Positions 16,297 to 25,171 of a DNA stretch of 64,000 nucleotides are shown here, piece after piece. The first letter of the stretch is position 1, and each line of letters starts with the position of its first letter. The translations under genes and the position numbers were made by a program. Source of the stretch: CAZJKE01 sp964546585 (GTDB lineage Bacteria > Planctomycetota > Phycisphaerae > Phycisphaerales > SM1A02); assembly GCA_964546585.1 (NCBI GenBank), contig CAZJKE010000006.1, positions 10,387 through 74,386 of the forward strand, written 5' to 3'. The notes under the pieces were generated by a model. It saw only the letters and a program-made list of their open reading frames with translations. It searched no databases and was not told where the DNA came from.

Positions 16297-17595
16297 ATGA
16301 ATATTCGGTTGCTGACCCACACACTCATCGCCGTCACACTGGCGGCTGTCACGACGGTCGCACCGGCCAACGCTGTTGCCGATCACAAGCCAATCACGCG
16401 TGAGCTCATACAACTGCTCGACGCCAACCCGGACATTCAGAACATGCTGGAGTCTTCGCTCGCAGAGGCGAAGCAAGCCAACCCGGATCGAGCCACCAAT
16501 CCAGCACAAAATCTAACCGAGTACTTCGACTTCATCGACCGTGCTGTTGATCTCGTTCCGCAGGATATACTCGACAACCCAAAGAGCATGATTCGTGATC
16601 AGATCCTGCAAAGCATCTGCTACTTCTACTTCATCGTGGATCAGCCGCTTCCGGAACTGGAAAACAAGGGCCTGTTCCGAAACACGATCCAGTACTACCC
16701 ACCTTTCGCTTCGTGGCTGCGGGACTTCGCAGATGCGTGGGGCCAGTTTCTGGATACGGAGGCATCGTGGAGCGAGACGACCTACCAGGAATTTCTCAAC
16801 GATCCGCGGTTCGGATTGAAAAGAGGGTGGTACGAGTCCCCGTCTCATTGGAGCACCTTCAATGAGTTTTTCTCGCGATACCTGAAGTCCCCGGCCGCTC
16901 GGCCCATCGCTTCGCCCGGCGATGCCTCGGTCGTCACATCCCCGGCCGATTCGGTTCCCCAGGGCGTGTGGGCCATCGACGCGGATTCCAATATTGGAGT
17001 TGAGAGTGGATTGAAGGTGAAGTTGACTCGGTTCTTCAACATTGAAGATCTGCTCGGCAAGAACAGCAAGTACAAGGATGCCTTCGCCAATGGCGTCCTG
17101 ACGCACACCTTCCTCAATGTCAATGACTACCACCGCTATCACTTCGCGGTCGGCGGCACCGTCAAGGAAACGGGGAAACTGGTCCGCAATGTCTCGCTGG
17201 AGGTTGCGTGGAGCGCCGAAAAGGGGCGGTATCTTCCCATTGACTCGACGGGCTGGCAGTTCTCTCAGGCGCTCGGCTGGGCCATCGTTGACACGGGCGA
17301 GTACGGCCTGGTCGCCCTTGTCCCCATGGGTATGGCCCAGGTGTCATCGGTCAACTTCGAGGACAATGTCAAGCCGGGTTCCGTGCACAAGAAGGGTGAC
17401 ATGCTCGGTACATTCTTGTTTGGTGGTTCAGACTTTGTCATGCTTTTCCAGGACCGCGCCGGTTTTGCGTTGACCGCACCGGAAGATCATCAGCATGTCG
17501 CGAAGCCCGGGTCGGACCATGTTCGCAAGGTCACCTCGTACCAGCACATCCACATGGGTGAAGCGTATGGCGTCCTGCGGGGCAAGAACGACTGA
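16297..17595 (+). CDS. Exported phosphatidylserine decarboxylase-like protein
   Basis: A 432-residue protein with a clear signal peptide (LIAVTLAAVTTVAPANA, cleavage expected after ANA near residue 26). The C-terminal two thirds match the phosphatidylserine decarboxylase family: FNEFFSRYLKSPAARPI, SPADS, the dyad motif HTFLNVNDYHRYHFAVGG, and GGSD near residue ~385 at the place of the self-cleaving LGST/GGST motif. The Asp, His and Ser used for autoprocessing to the pyruvoyl enzyme are all present. The N-terminal ~140 residues resemble the extra domain of long PSD homologues. The signal peptide is unusual, since bacterial Psd normally acts at the cytoplasmic face. Substrate could be phosphatidylserine or a soluble amino acid. 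Confidence 0.8.
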   Translation: MNIRLLTHTLIAVTLAAVTTVAPANAVADHKPITRELIQLLDANPDIQNMLESSLAEAKQANPDRATNPAQNLTEYFDFIDRAVDLVPQDILDNPKSMIRDQILQSICYFYFIVDQPLPELENKGLFRNTIQYYPPFASWLRDFADAWGQFLDTEASWSETTYQEFLNDPRFGLKRGWYESPSHWSTFNEFFSRYLKSPAARPIASPGDASVVTSPADSVPQGVWAIDADSNIGVESGLKVKLTRFFNIEDLLGKNSKYKDAFANGVLTHTFLNVNDYHRYHFAVGGTVKETGKLVRNVSLEVAWSAEKGRYLPIDSTGWQFSQALGWAIVDTGEYGLVALVPMGMAQVSSVNFEDNVKPGSVHKKGDMLGTFLFGGSDFVMLFQDRAGFALTAPEDHQHVAKPGSDHVRKVTSYQHIHMGEAYGVLRGKND

Positions 17596-17603
17596 TCTCT
17601 CGC

Positions 17604-18461
17604 TCAGAAACGGAACCTTGCCATCAGGCCGATGCCGCCGGCAGGATCGTAATCAGCACCCTGCAAAGGCGCGCCGCCAGCGGCAATCGCCTTGACATGG
17701 CCACTGAGCGACAGCCCTGTGAGCAATGACACATCCACCGAATCGGAGGGGTGCCATGTTGCGCGGAAGAACAGCGGCCAACTCGTTGCTTCGCCAACAC
17801 CCCCGGGCGCAAAGCCATCGGTGTCAAGGCGAAATCGGTTGTACTCGTAGGCCAACCCGACGCCGAGCGACCAGTCCTTTCGTGGGGTCCACACAAGTTC
17901 ACCGCCGGTACGGCTGCCGAACCGAGTGGTAATGTCGCTGGTGAGCCGCAGTTGATCAGTGATGTTCCAGTTCACCACGATGATCGGATAGAAGCGGTCG
18001 CTGTCCTCAAGTTGCCCGAGCACACCGACACCCGCACCGAGCGTGAGATCCTTGTTGAGCGAATGGGCCAGACCGATCATGCCGCCGACAACAACCGAGT
18101 CAGAGGCCGATACACCGGACTCCCCGCTCCACCTCACGACCGGACCACCAAAGATTTGTGTTTGATCATCGGTCGCATGCGTCCACTGCAATGCAATATC
18201 GGCCGTTTCCACATCCGACCAGGGATCGAGGGCACCCAATCCTGTGCCGGTGAAATCCCACGCGTCATGTTCAAAGCCAAATCGAAGAAGAAAGGAATCT
18301 TCGCTGGTCACTTCCGCATCGAGCCGAACCTGCCCACCGAACCGATCGACCGCCACATCCCCGCCACCGTCCAACGATGAGTCAAACTGATGAATGAAGT
18401 GTGTGTCGAGCGTTACGTCTACGGGTGTCGCAGCAAGAATGGCGGCGGCGAGCAGGTACAT
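17604..18461 (-). CDS. Putative outer-membrane beta-barrel protein
   Basis: A 285-residue protein with a short signal peptide (MYLLAAAILAATPVD), many alternating hydrophobic/polar strands separated by D/G turns (for example LRLTSDITTRFGSRTGGEL and WSLGVGLAYEYNRFRLD), and a final phenylalanine (LMARFRF), the usual signature of a BAM-assembled barrel. No family name is certain; DUF6268-like barrels are comparable. The start at 18461 leaves GGAG about 8 nt upstream; a longer TTG start at 18479 overlaps the moxR stop. It lies 14 bp downstream of moxR, is co-transcribed with it, and converges on the PSD-like gene. Confidence 0.7.
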   Translation of the reverse strand: MYLLAAAILAATPVDVTLDTHFIHQFDSSLDGGGDVAVDRFGGQVRLDAEVTSEDSFLLRFGFEHDAWDFTGTGLGALDPWSDVETADIALQWTHATDDQTQIFGGPVVRWSGESGVSASDSVVVGGMIGLAHSLNKDLTLGAGVGVLGQLEDSDRFYPIIVVNWNITDQLRLTSDITTRFGSRTGGELVWTPRKDWSLGVGLAYEYNRFRLDTDGFAPGGVGEATSWPLFFRATWHPSDSVDVSLLTGLSLSGHVKAIAAGGAPLQGADYDPAGGIGLMARFRF

Positions 18462-18475
18462 GATGGAATCTCCGA

Positions 18476-19465
18476 TCAAGCAGTCGCTGTTGGAAGTGTT
18501 TCGATGAGGTTGAGAAGCACATCATCAGTCGATACGCCCTCTGCGTCGGCTTCAAAGTTCAGGATGCACCTGTGTCGCAGGGCGGGCAGGACGGTGCGCC
18601 GGACATCGTCAACTGACACGGTTGGTCTGCCCTCAAGCATTGCGCGAACCTTGCCAGCGAGCACAAGCGTTTGCGCAGCACGAGGTGATGCGCCGAACCG
18701 GAAGTACGCGTTGACATCCGGCGTTGCAAGTTCGCGGCCTGGATGTGTTGCCAGAACACATCGAACGGCGTAATCCTGTACATCGGCATCGATGGGCACG
18801 GCCCGTATCTGTTGTTGATGATGCAGAATGGCATCTCCATCCAGCACCGCGGCTACCTGCTCGCTCTTGCCAGTCGTTGTGCGATTGATGATCTCCATGA
18901 GGTCATCACGGCTGGAATACCCGACCTCCAATTTGTAGAAGAACCGGTCGAGTTGGGCCTCGGGGAGCGGGTAGGTGCCTTCCTGCTCGATGGGATTCTG
19001 TGTTGCCATGACGAAGAAGGGTCGATCGAGATTGTGCGTCTGGCCACCTACGGTGACGGATCGCTCCTGCATGGCCTCAAGCAACGCCGACTGCGTCTTG
19101 GGGGTTGCGCGGTTGATCTCGTCAGCCAACACAATCTGGGAAAACAGCGGGCCGCGGCGAAATTCAAAATCGCGGGCGCCGTCGCTTTCCGCCACGACGG
19201 TGGTACCGGTGATGTCAGCGGGCATGAGGTCTGGCGTGAACTGAATCCTTGAGAAGTCCAGATGCAGCGCTTCGCTGAGCGTTCGAATAAGCAGTGTCTT
19301 GCCGAGCCCGGGCACGCCTTCAAGAAGGGCATGGCCGCCGGCAAAGAGACAGATCAGGACGCCGTCGACAATTTCCTCATGACCGACAATGACCTTGCCG
19401 ATTTCGGAACGGATCGCCGCGTAGTCAACCTGAAAATCTCTTGCAGTTGCGGTTTCGCCGGACAT
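18476..19465 (-). CDS. MoxR-type AAA+ ATPase
   Basis: A 329-residue AAA+ ATPase. Motifs: Walker A GVPGLGKTLLIRTL near residue 50, MPADITGT, Walker B LADEINRATPKTQSALLEAMQE, sensor 1 MATQNPIEQEGTYPLPEAQLDRF and a C-terminal lid with ASPRAAQTLV. MoxR proteins act as chaperone-like ATPases for maturation of partner proteins, often beside DUF58 and VWA-domain genes; those partners are not adjacent here. The ATG at 19465 is preferred over a longer frame because TATCGT lies 6 nt upstream with an extended TGC. Confidence 0.93.
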   Translation of the reverse strand: MSGETATARDFQVDYAAIRSEIGKVIVGHEEIVDGVLICLFAGGHALLEGVPGLGKTLLIRTLSEALHLDFSRIQFTPDLMPADITGTTVVAESDGARDFEFRRGPLFSQIVLADEINRATPKTQSALLEAMQERSVTVGGQTHNLDRPFFVMATQNPIEQEGTYPLPEAQLDRFFYKLEVGYSSRDDLMEIINRTTTGKSEQVAAVLDGDAILHHQQQIRAVPIDADVQDYAVRCVLATHPGRELATPDVNAYFRFGASPRAAQTLVLAGKVRAMLEGRPTVSVDDVRRTVLPALRHRCILNFEADAEGVSTDDVLLNLIETLPTATA

Positions 19466-19471
19466 GGGGGC

Positions 19472-19477
19472 ACGATA
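19472..19477 (-). promoter_or_regulatory. -10 element for moxR
   Basis: TGCTATCGT on the minus strand (extended -10), 6 nt upstream of the moxR ATG, with no Shine-Dalgarno in between; leaderless start inferred. Confidence 0.5.
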
Positions 19478-19508
19478 GCACGATTCCCGCGAAGGCCGGA
19501 TACCTGCG

Positions 19509-20162
19509 TCACTCCGCCTTCTCAATCATCCAATACTCAAGTTCAATCGGTGCCTGACGGCCGAAAATGGTCGCCAACACGCGAACGAGTCCCTTGTCTG
19601 GAACGACCTCGTCCACCGTACCTTCGTATCCCTGGAACGGGCCTTCCTTGATGTTGACATGATCGCCCTTCTCGAACTCCAGTTTCACTTCGGCCACATC
19701 CTCCGGCCGCTGCGAGTCGAAGAGCATCTTGTCAACTTCATCCGGCGACATCGGTGTCGGACGACCAGCGGTGCCCACGAAGTCGCCGACTCCGGTGGTT
19801 TCCTTGATCAGGAAGAACACATCCTGCGGAATGCGGCCTTCTTCAAGCCGCATCTCGACGAAGATATACCCGGGATAGAGTTTGGTTTCCGTAATGCGTG
19901 CCTTGCCGTCCTTCGACAGTGTCCGGCTCTTTTCCGTTGGCACCATGATGTTGCCGACCAGGTGCTGCATACCCTCGATCTGAACCTTCTTCTCCAACGC
20001 GTCCTTGACATAATCTTCTTTGTTGGAGGCAACCCGGAGCACGAACCAGTTCATGCCCTCCCGGGTTCGCACAGTTCCTTCAGTAGATTCGCTGGCAGTC
20101 ACAGCCTCTACCCCTTCGGGTTGTACAGTTGGCTGCTCAGTATTCGCTTCAAGATCGGTCAT
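19509..20162 (-). CDS. nusG: Transcription termination/antitermination protein NusG
   Basis: A 217-residue NusG. The NGN domain begins at MNWFVLRVASNKED after a ~40-residue acidic N-terminal extension and contains LYPGYIFVEMRLEEG, and the KOW domain carries KGDHVNIKEGPFQGYEGTVDEV. It binds RNA polymerase and couples transcription to Rho and the ribosome. It follows secE, the conserved order. Several in-frame ATGs compete: 20195 (overlapping the secE stop as ATGA), 20183, 20171 and 20162. 20162 is chosen because GGAG lies about 9 nt upstream. Confidence 0.95.
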   Translation of the reverse strand: MTDLEANTEQPTVQPEGVEAVTASESTEGTVRTREGMNWFVLRVASNKEDYVKDALEKKVQIEGMQHLVGNIMVPTEKSRTLSKDGKARITETKLYPGYIFVEMRLEEGRIPQDVFFLIKETTGVGDFVGTAGRPTPMSPDEVDKMLFDSQRPEDVAEVKLEFEKGDHVNIKEGPFQGYEGTVDEVVPDKGLVRVLATIFGRQAPIELEYWMIEKAE

Positions 20163-20191
20163 TGCTTGCATCTCCGCTGCCATGCACCATG

Positions 20192-20602
20192 TCATGTTGA
20201 TCGCAGCACATTGATCCACTGAAAGAACGCCGAGAAGGCGAGGTCGAAGACCTGACAGAACGCCGCGATGAAAGCCGTCAGCAGAATCACCAGAACCGTT
20301 GAACCCTGAATCTCGCGGCGGGTCGACCAGTTCACCTTCTTCATTTCGCCCTCGGTGGCGATCATGAAGTCGACGGTCTTTGGCTTGCGACCGATCAGAT
20401 ACCACCCAATCAGGCCACAGATGATCATGGCGACGATCGCAACGGCTGCCTGGAAGAACACCGGCTCGATTTCGCCGACGCGTACGCCCGCGACCTGGTC
20501 CCAAAGCCAGACGACACCCATGAGTACAACGAGTCCGAGACCGATTGCGGACATGAGCCGCACCCAGTATCCCTGTCCCTGTTTGTAGATGCCTGCTGCC
20601 AT
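20192..20602 (-). CDS. secE: Preprotein translocase subunit SecE
   Basis: A 136-residue membrane protein. Two N-terminal helices (~residues 17-36 and ~48-70) precede the family core EMKKVNWSTRREIQGST and the essential last helix VLVILLTAFIAAFCQVFDLAF. Extra N-terminal helices, as in E. coli SecE, distinguish it from the minimal single-helix form. It stabilises SecY in the Sec translocon. It lies between tRNA-Trp and nusG as in most bacteria. The start at 20602 is chosen over an in-frame upstream codon at 20677 that runs into the tRNA. Confidence 0.94.
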   Translation of the reverse strand: MAAGIYKQGQGYWVRLMSAIGLGLVVLMGVVWLWDQVAGVRVGEIEPVFFQAAVAIVAMIICGLIGWYLIGRKPKTVDFMIATEGEMKKVNWSTRREIQGSTVLVILLTAFIAAFCQVFDLAFSAFFQWINVLRST

Positions 20603-20654
20603 TGCCGCTCGTTCCTCATCTCCAGTCTGGTGCCCGCGTGTGTGCGTGGGCAAA

Positions 20655-20727
<73 letters not shown>

Positions 20728-20737
20728 CCGTTGAAAT

Positions 20738-20917
20738 TCACTTCCGCTTGATCTTGTGGAGGGTGTGCTTGCGAAGTCTCGGACAGAATTTCTTGAATCC
20801 GTCCTTCAACTTCTCGTCGATGCCACCCTTCACCCGAATGCTCGTTCGATAGTTGAGATCGCCTGTTTCCGTGCACTGGAGCCAGACGAATTCTCGATCT
20901 GCGGCCCTTTTCGCCAT
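20738..20917 (-). CDS. rpmG: 50S ribosomal protein bL33
   Basis: A 59-residue ribosomal protein with the family ending KKFCPRLRKHTLHKIKRK and start MAKRAADREFVWLQCTETG. Only single cysteines are present at the two positions where zinc-binding L33 has CxxC pairs, so this is the zinc-independent form. The start at 20917 has GGAGG about 7 nt upstream; a longer frame to 20956 lacks family sequence. It is co-transcribed with tuf, and a strong hairpin separates the two. Confidence 0.96.
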   Translation of the reverse strand: MAKRAADREFVWLQCTETGDLNYRTSIRVKGGIDEKLKDGFKKFCPRLRKHTLHKIKRK

Positions 20918-20942
20918 CGTCTTGCCTCCTGATTCTGGCTGC

Positions 20943-20970
20943 GCCTCGGGCTGCACAAGCAGCCCGAGGC
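20943..20970 (-). promoter_or_regulatory. Perfect hairpin between tuf and rpmG
   Basis: A 12-bp perfect inverted repeat (GCCTCGGGCTGC / GCAGCCCGAGGC) with a 4-nt loop, 11 nt after the tuf stop and 25 bp before the rpmG start. No T-tract follows, so it is less likely a simple terminator than an RNA processing or stability element, or a partial terminator setting the tuf:rpmG ratio. Confidence 0.7.
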
Positions 20971-20980
20971 CAAGCCTTCA

Positions 20981-22180
20981 TTACTCGATGATCTTGGTCA
21001 CAACGCCGGAGCCGACAGTTCGACCGCCTTCGCGGATCGCGAATCGGAGTCCTTCTTCCATCGCAATCGGCTTGCCTTCAAGGTCGATCGCCATCTGCAC
21101 ATTGTCGCCGGGCATGCACATCTCGGCACCGCCGAGAAGGTCCAGTTTTCCGGTGACATCCGTCGTTCGGAAGTAGAACTGTGGCTTGTAGCCGGTGAAG
21201 AACGGCGTGTGCCGTCCGCCCTCTTCCTTGGTGAGGATGTAGACCTCGGCCTCGAACTTGGTGTGCGGCGTGATGCTGCCGGGCTTGCAGAGCACCTGGC
21301 CTCGCTCGATGTCGTCCTTCTCAACGCCACGCAGCAGGCATCCAACATTGTCGCCGGCCTGCGCGTCTTCGAGAATCTTCTGGAACATCTCGACACCGGT
21401 GACGGTGGTCTTTCGGCTCTCGTCTGCAAGACCGACGATCTCGATCTCGTCGCCGACCTTGACCTGACCACGCTCGATTCGACCTGTCACAACCGTGCCG
21501 CGGCCTTTGATCGAGAACACATCCTCGACGGGCATGAGGAACGGCTTATCCGTCTCTCGCTCCGGCTCGGGAATGTACTCGTCACATGCCGCCATGAGTT
21601 CGTCGATGCTGGCACATACCTCGTCGTCGGTACCCTCGGACTCCAGCGCCTTGAGGGCGGAGCCACGGATAATCGGGATGTCATCGCCGGGGAAGTCGTA
21701 CTTGTCGAGCAGTTCACGAACTTCCATTTCGACGAGTTCGAGGAGTTCTTCATCATCGACCATGTCGCACTTGTTCAGGTACACGACGATTGCCGGAACA
21801 CCGACCTGACGGGCGAGCAGGATGTGCTCGCGAGTCTGCGGCATCGGACCGTCGGATGCAGCAACGACGAGAATCGCGCCGTCCATCTGGGCCGCACCGG
21901 TAATCATGTTCTTGACATAGTCAGCGTGACCGGGGCAGTCGACATGAGCATAGTGACGGTTTTCCGTCTCATACTCCTGATGGCTCGTGGCGATGGTGAT
22001 GCCGCGGGCCTTCTCCTCAGGAGCGTTGTCGATCTGGTCAAACGCCACGCTGTCGCCGAGGTTCTTGGAAGCCTGCCTGGCGGTGATCGCCGCAGTCAAT
22101 GTCGTCTTGCCGTGATCGATGTGCCCGATCGTGCCGATGTTGACGTGGGGCTTGTTTCGAACAAAGGTTTCCTTGGCCAT
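20981..22180 (-). CDS. tuf: Elongation factor Tu
   Basis: A 399-residue translational GTPase delivering aminoacyl-tRNA to the ribosome. G1 is GHIDHGKTT at residue ~19, switch I carries ARGITI, G3 is VDCPGHADYVKNM, G4 NKCDMVDD and G5 SALKALE. Domains 2 and 3 follow, ending in GGRTVGSGVVTKIIE. Residue two of the G1 motif is I (GHIDHGK), a normal variant. GGAG lies about 10 nt upstream. It is downstream of tRNA-Thr in the conserved translation-transcription block. Confidence 0.98.
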   Translation of the reverse strand: MAKETFVRNKPHVNIGTIGHIDHGKTTLTAAITARQASKNLGDSVAFDQIDNAPEEKARGITIATSHQEYETENRHYAHVDCPGHADYVKNMITGAAQMDGAILVVAASDGPMPQTREHILLARQVGVPAIVVYLNKCDMVDDEELLELVEMEVRELLDKYDFPGDDIPIIRGSALKALESEGTDDEVCASIDELMAACDEYIPEPERETDKPFLMPVEDVFSIKGRGTVVTGRIERGQVKVGDEIEIVGLADESRKTTVTGVEMFQKILEDAQAGDNVGCLLRGVEKDDIERGQVLCKPGSITPHTKFEAEVYILTKEEGGRHTPFFTGYKPQFYFRTTDVTGKLDLLGGAEMCMPGDNVQMAIDLEGKPIAMEEGLRFAIREGGRTVGSGVVTKIIE

Positions 22181-22328
22181 CGCAGAGAATCTCCGTGCTG
22201 TTGGGGGCCGGCCTGGTCGTTGCCGGCGCGGGCCATTTTCAAACTGTCCTGTCCATGTCTCCGATCCGACGGGGACACATCGTTGATTGTTGCCGGCCGC
22301 CGCAGACGATCCGCGCCGACCCTTCTCA

Positions 22329-22400
22329 AGCCACCGACGGGACTTGAACCCGTGACCTCACCCTTACCAAGGGTGTGCTCTACCACTGAGCTACGGTGGC
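22329..22400 (-). tRNA. tRNA-Thr (GGT anticodon)
   Basis: 72-nt cloverleaf on the minus strand. The acceptor stem GCCACCG pairs with CGGTGGC; the anticodon stem CACCC/GGGTG encloses loop TTGGTAA with anticodon GGT; the T arm contains GGGTTCAAGTCCC. No CCA tail is encoded. It is 148 bp upstream of tuf, its conserved place. Confidence 0.95.
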
Positions 22401-22474
22401 AGTTTCGGGACCCAAGCACCGCAAGGTGCGTGCTGTGCCCATCCATGGCTGAGAGTCGGCATCCTGCCGGGATG

Positions 22475-22498
22475 AAAAACCCGCCCCAAATGGGACGG
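22475..22498 (-). terminator. Rho-independent terminator of the prepilin-like gene
   Basis: On the minus strand a 7-bp stem CCGTCCC/GGGGCGG (one T-G pair) with loop ATTT is followed by G and five T. It lies ~107 nt after the stop of the gene at 22606 and upstream of tRNA-Thr, so it separates the two units. Confidence 0.75.
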
Positions 22499-22605
22499 AA
22501 AGGGAGAGTCTACCGAAACCCTGCCGGTTGGCAAGTCTGGGTGTGGGATTTGGGAGATACCGCCGGTCCTGGCAGGCCATCAGCGTGTTTGAGCGGCCTA
22601 CTGGA

Positions 22606-23580
22606 TCAATTTCGACGGTGCAGCCGCTCGACCCGGTATCCCCGGCCCTGCAGGGTGCCCGGGAAGGGCCAATCCTCAGAACCGTCGTTGAGACCGAGGC
22701 TGGACCATGGAGCCTGTTGTTCCACATGCCCATCGAGCAGCAACAGGAAACAGGCCCCGTTGTTGCCACCGTAGCGATAGTCGATCTGGCCAAGGGCCTC
22801 ATCACCATCGCCACCTCCCATGCTGTCCTCTGAAACAAAGGACTGGCCGAAGTCGTACGTCCACGGCTCCTCTTCCAAAGCGATCGTCTCGCCGGCAACG
22901 GAGTCCACCAGATAGATGGATCGGTTCGGGGCCTTGATCATGCCGTTGGTGTAGTACCTGTCCACCGTGGAAGTACCTGTTCCAAGGTCGCTCTCGCTGC
23001 GGGCATCGAAAAAGTCGTTCGCGGCAAAGTAGCCGGGAAGGCCGCGTTCATGCGCGCCGGTGCCGAACGGGAGCGGAAGGGCAGGTTGTTCACGAGGGAG
23101 GTAATCGCGTGTGTTCTCGATGCGCGATCGGAAAGGATGTTCAAAGCCTTCATGTTCTTCGAAGATTGAGGCATCCGGCGAATCGGTTTCCCATGTGAGA
23201 TGATCGGCATCCTCCTCTTCACGGTCGCGGAGACCGTAGGTCACATGCATGCTGTTGTCGGTCCAGAGAATGTCCGTCCACGTGCCGCGATATTGCAACG
23301 AACCAAGGTGTTCGTCGTTGCGAACCCTGATCTGTTCGCCGCCGGCAACCTCATCCGAAAAATCGAACTGGCTGGGCAGCACGCGGTCTTCATTGTCACC
23401 GGACCACGCCTGCATCCAGGTGGCGATCTGCCGAAGGCCGTTTTGAGTTTCGGCGGTGCGGGCGGCATCACCACTGCCTCGAACCGCCGTGAGGATGAGC
23501 GCAGCAAGCATGCCGATGATCACAATGACCACCAGCAGTTCCACCATCGAAAATCCACGTGTGCGTGTGTTCATCCGCAT
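22606..23580 (-). CDS. Prepilin-type N-terminal methylation protein (type II pseudopilin-like)
   Basis: A 324-residue protein with a short leader and prepilin peptidase site RGFSMVELLVVIVIIGML (G|F cleavage, Glu5). After the helix come DNA..TAETQNGLRQIATWMQAWSGDNEDRVLP, typical of planctomycete prepilin-like proteins, and near the C-terminus NGACFLLLLDGHVE, the DGHV signature of the DUF1559/H-X9-DG group. Such proteins are abundant in Planctomycetota and thought to be exported by a type II/IV-pilus-like machine, perhaps the GspE-PilMNO set here. It is 31 bp downstream of rho, and a TACACT box 15 nt before its ATG suggests its own promoter. Confidence 0.88.
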   Translation of the reverse strand: MRMNTRTRGFSMVELLVVIVIIGMLAALILTAVRGSGDAARTAETQNGLRQIATWMQAWSGDNEDRVLPSQFDFSDEVAGGEQIRVRNDEHLGSLQYRGTWTDILWTDNSMHVTYGLRDREEEDADHLTWETDSPDASIFEEHEGFEHPFRSRIENTRDYLPREQPALPLPFGTGAHERGLPGYFAANDFFDARSESDLGTGTSTVDRYYTNGMIKAPNRSIYLVDSVAGETIALEEEPWTYDFGQSFVSEDSMGGGDGDEALGQIDYRYGGNNGACFLLLLDGHVEQQAPWSSLGLNDGSEDWPFPGTLQGRGYRVERLHRRN

Positions 23581-23611
23581 GAGAACTCAGGGGGAAGTGT
23601 AGGCGCAGTGA

Positions 23612-25042
23612 TCAGTCGAGGTTCATGGTCATGAGGAATTCAGCGTTGGAACTGGTCTTGGTCAGCCTGTTACGCAGTAATTCCATGGCTTCCACTGCAC
23701 TCATGTCGCTGACGACCTTGCGAAGGCGAGTGACAAGATCATGTTCCTTTGGATCCAACAACAACTCTTCACGCCGCGTTCCGGATGCAGCGATGTCAAT
23801 GGCGGGCCAGATTCGCTTCTCCACGAGTTTCCGCGTGAGATGCAGTTCTGAGTTGCCGGTGCCCTTGAATTCCTCGAAGATCACCTCGTCCGCCTTGGAA
23901 CCTGTATCGACAAGTGCGGTGCCGATGATCGTCAGCGATCCGCCGTCCTCAATGTTTCTCGCCGAGCCAAAGAACTTCTTTGGTTTGATGAGCGCCTGTG
24001 TGTCGACACCGCCGGTGCCGATCTTTCCCGTGTTCGGCGTCGCGTTGTTGTAGCCCCGTGCGAGCCGTGTTATCGAGTCCATGAGGATGACGACATTTTC
24101 GCCGAACTCAACCATGCGCCGGGCCTTTTCCATGACCATCTCGGCAACCTGAATGTGCCGCGATGCCTGCTCGTCGAATGTACTGGCAACCACCTCGACG
24201 GTGTCGGGTGTGCTGCGGCGGAAGTCGGTGACTTCCTCGGGTCGTTCGTCGACCAGAAGGACAATGACATGCACATCTGGATGATTCGCCGCAACCGCGT
24301 TTGTGATCCGCTGCAACAAAACCGTCTTGCCGGTTCTAGGTGGAGCAACAATGAGCGCTCGTTGACCGAATCCCAGCGGAGCGACGAGGTCGATCACGCG
24401 GGTTTCGATGATGTCCTGCGTTGTTTCGAGGTGAATGCGTTCGTCCGGATGAAGGGGCGTGAGATTCTCGAAGGTCAGTACATCGTTGGCGACCTTCGGA
24501 TCTTGCCCGTTTATCGCTTCCACGCGGAGCATTGCGAAGTAGGTCTCGGTCTCCTTGGGTGGACGAATGAGGCCGCGAATGATCTGGCCCTTCCGAAGAC
24601 AGAACCGTCTGATCTGGGACGGACTGACATACACATCGTCGGGCGAAGCGAGGTAGGAGTATTCTGGGCTTCTAAGAAAGCCGAATCCATCGGGCATGAT
24701 TTCAAGCGTGCCCTCACCGATCATCAATCCCTGTCGAGTCGCCTGCGCTTTGAGGATCTCAAAGACGAGCTTCTGCTTGGGCATGTCCGACCAGTTCTCG
24801 ATCTTTTCTTTTTGCGCGACCTTGGCGATCTCCTTCGCCTTCATGTGCTGAAGGGAGGCGAGGTCATAGCCGTCTTTCTTTGCTTCGTCGTATTTCTTCT
24901 GGGCGGCCGCGGTCAGTTTCTCGTCCAGTGATGCTGCCTCGGCTTCCAAGGCCTCGTCGCTTGGTACTTCGCCGGGGTGCAGGGTCATGACTGCAACACC
25001 GCCGGGACTCTTCTTGCCGCGCCTTCGTCTCTTCTTAGCCAT
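23612..25042 (-). CDS. rho: Transcription termination factor Rho
   Basis: A 476-residue hexameric RNA helicase that terminates untranslated transcripts. A basic N-terminal extension (MAKKRRRRGKK, then a lysine-rich stretch to ~100) precedes the Rho-N and OB-fold RNA-binding domain (GTLEIMPDGFGFLRSPEYSY) and the ATPase domain with P-loop APPRTGKTVLLQ, Walker B VVILMDSITRLARGYN and the R-loop region GGVDTQALIKPKKFFGSARN. The start at 25042 is the first codon giving family sequence; an in-frame upstream start at 25117 adds none. The extension makes it longer than E. coli Rho (419). Confidence 0.97.
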   Translation of the reverse strand: MAKKRRRRGKKSPGGVAVMTLHPGEVPSDEALEAEAASLDEKLTAAAQKKYDEAKKDGYDLASLQHMKAKEIAKVAQKEKIENWSDMPKQKLVFEILKAQATRQGLMIGEGTLEIMPDGFGFLRSPEYSYLASPDDVYVSPSQIRRFCLRKGQIIRGLIRPPKETETYFAMLRVEAINGQDPKVANDVLTFENLTPLHPDERIHLETTQDIIETRVIDLVAPLGFGQRALIVAPPRTGKTVLLQRITNAVAANHPDVHVIVLLVDERPEEVTDFRRSTPDTVEVVASTFDEQASRHIQVAEMVMEKARRMVEFGENVVILMDSITRLARGYNNATPNTGKIGTGGVDTQALIKPKKFFGSARNIEDGGSLTIIGTALVDTGSKADEVIFEEFKGTGNSELHLTRKLVEKRIWPAIDIAASGTRREELLLDPKEHDLVTRLRKVVSDMSAVEAMELLRNRLTKTSSNAEFLMTMNLD

Positions 25043-25171
25043 CGTTGTCAAACTCTCTCTGTCCTGGACGGAGGCCGGCGTGCTTCGGCGCACCGTGAGA
25101 TCCGTCGCGTGTGTCAATCAAGAATGGAGGGGAACTATGTGAATGTGCGCGGCCGATGAGGTTGCAGGCCG

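Noticed and set aside
22416..22429. GCACC-GCAA-GGTGC hairpin just upstream of tRNA-Thr considered as a terminator
   Set aside because: Stem of only 5 bp and no T-tract; a better terminator lies at 22475-22498.
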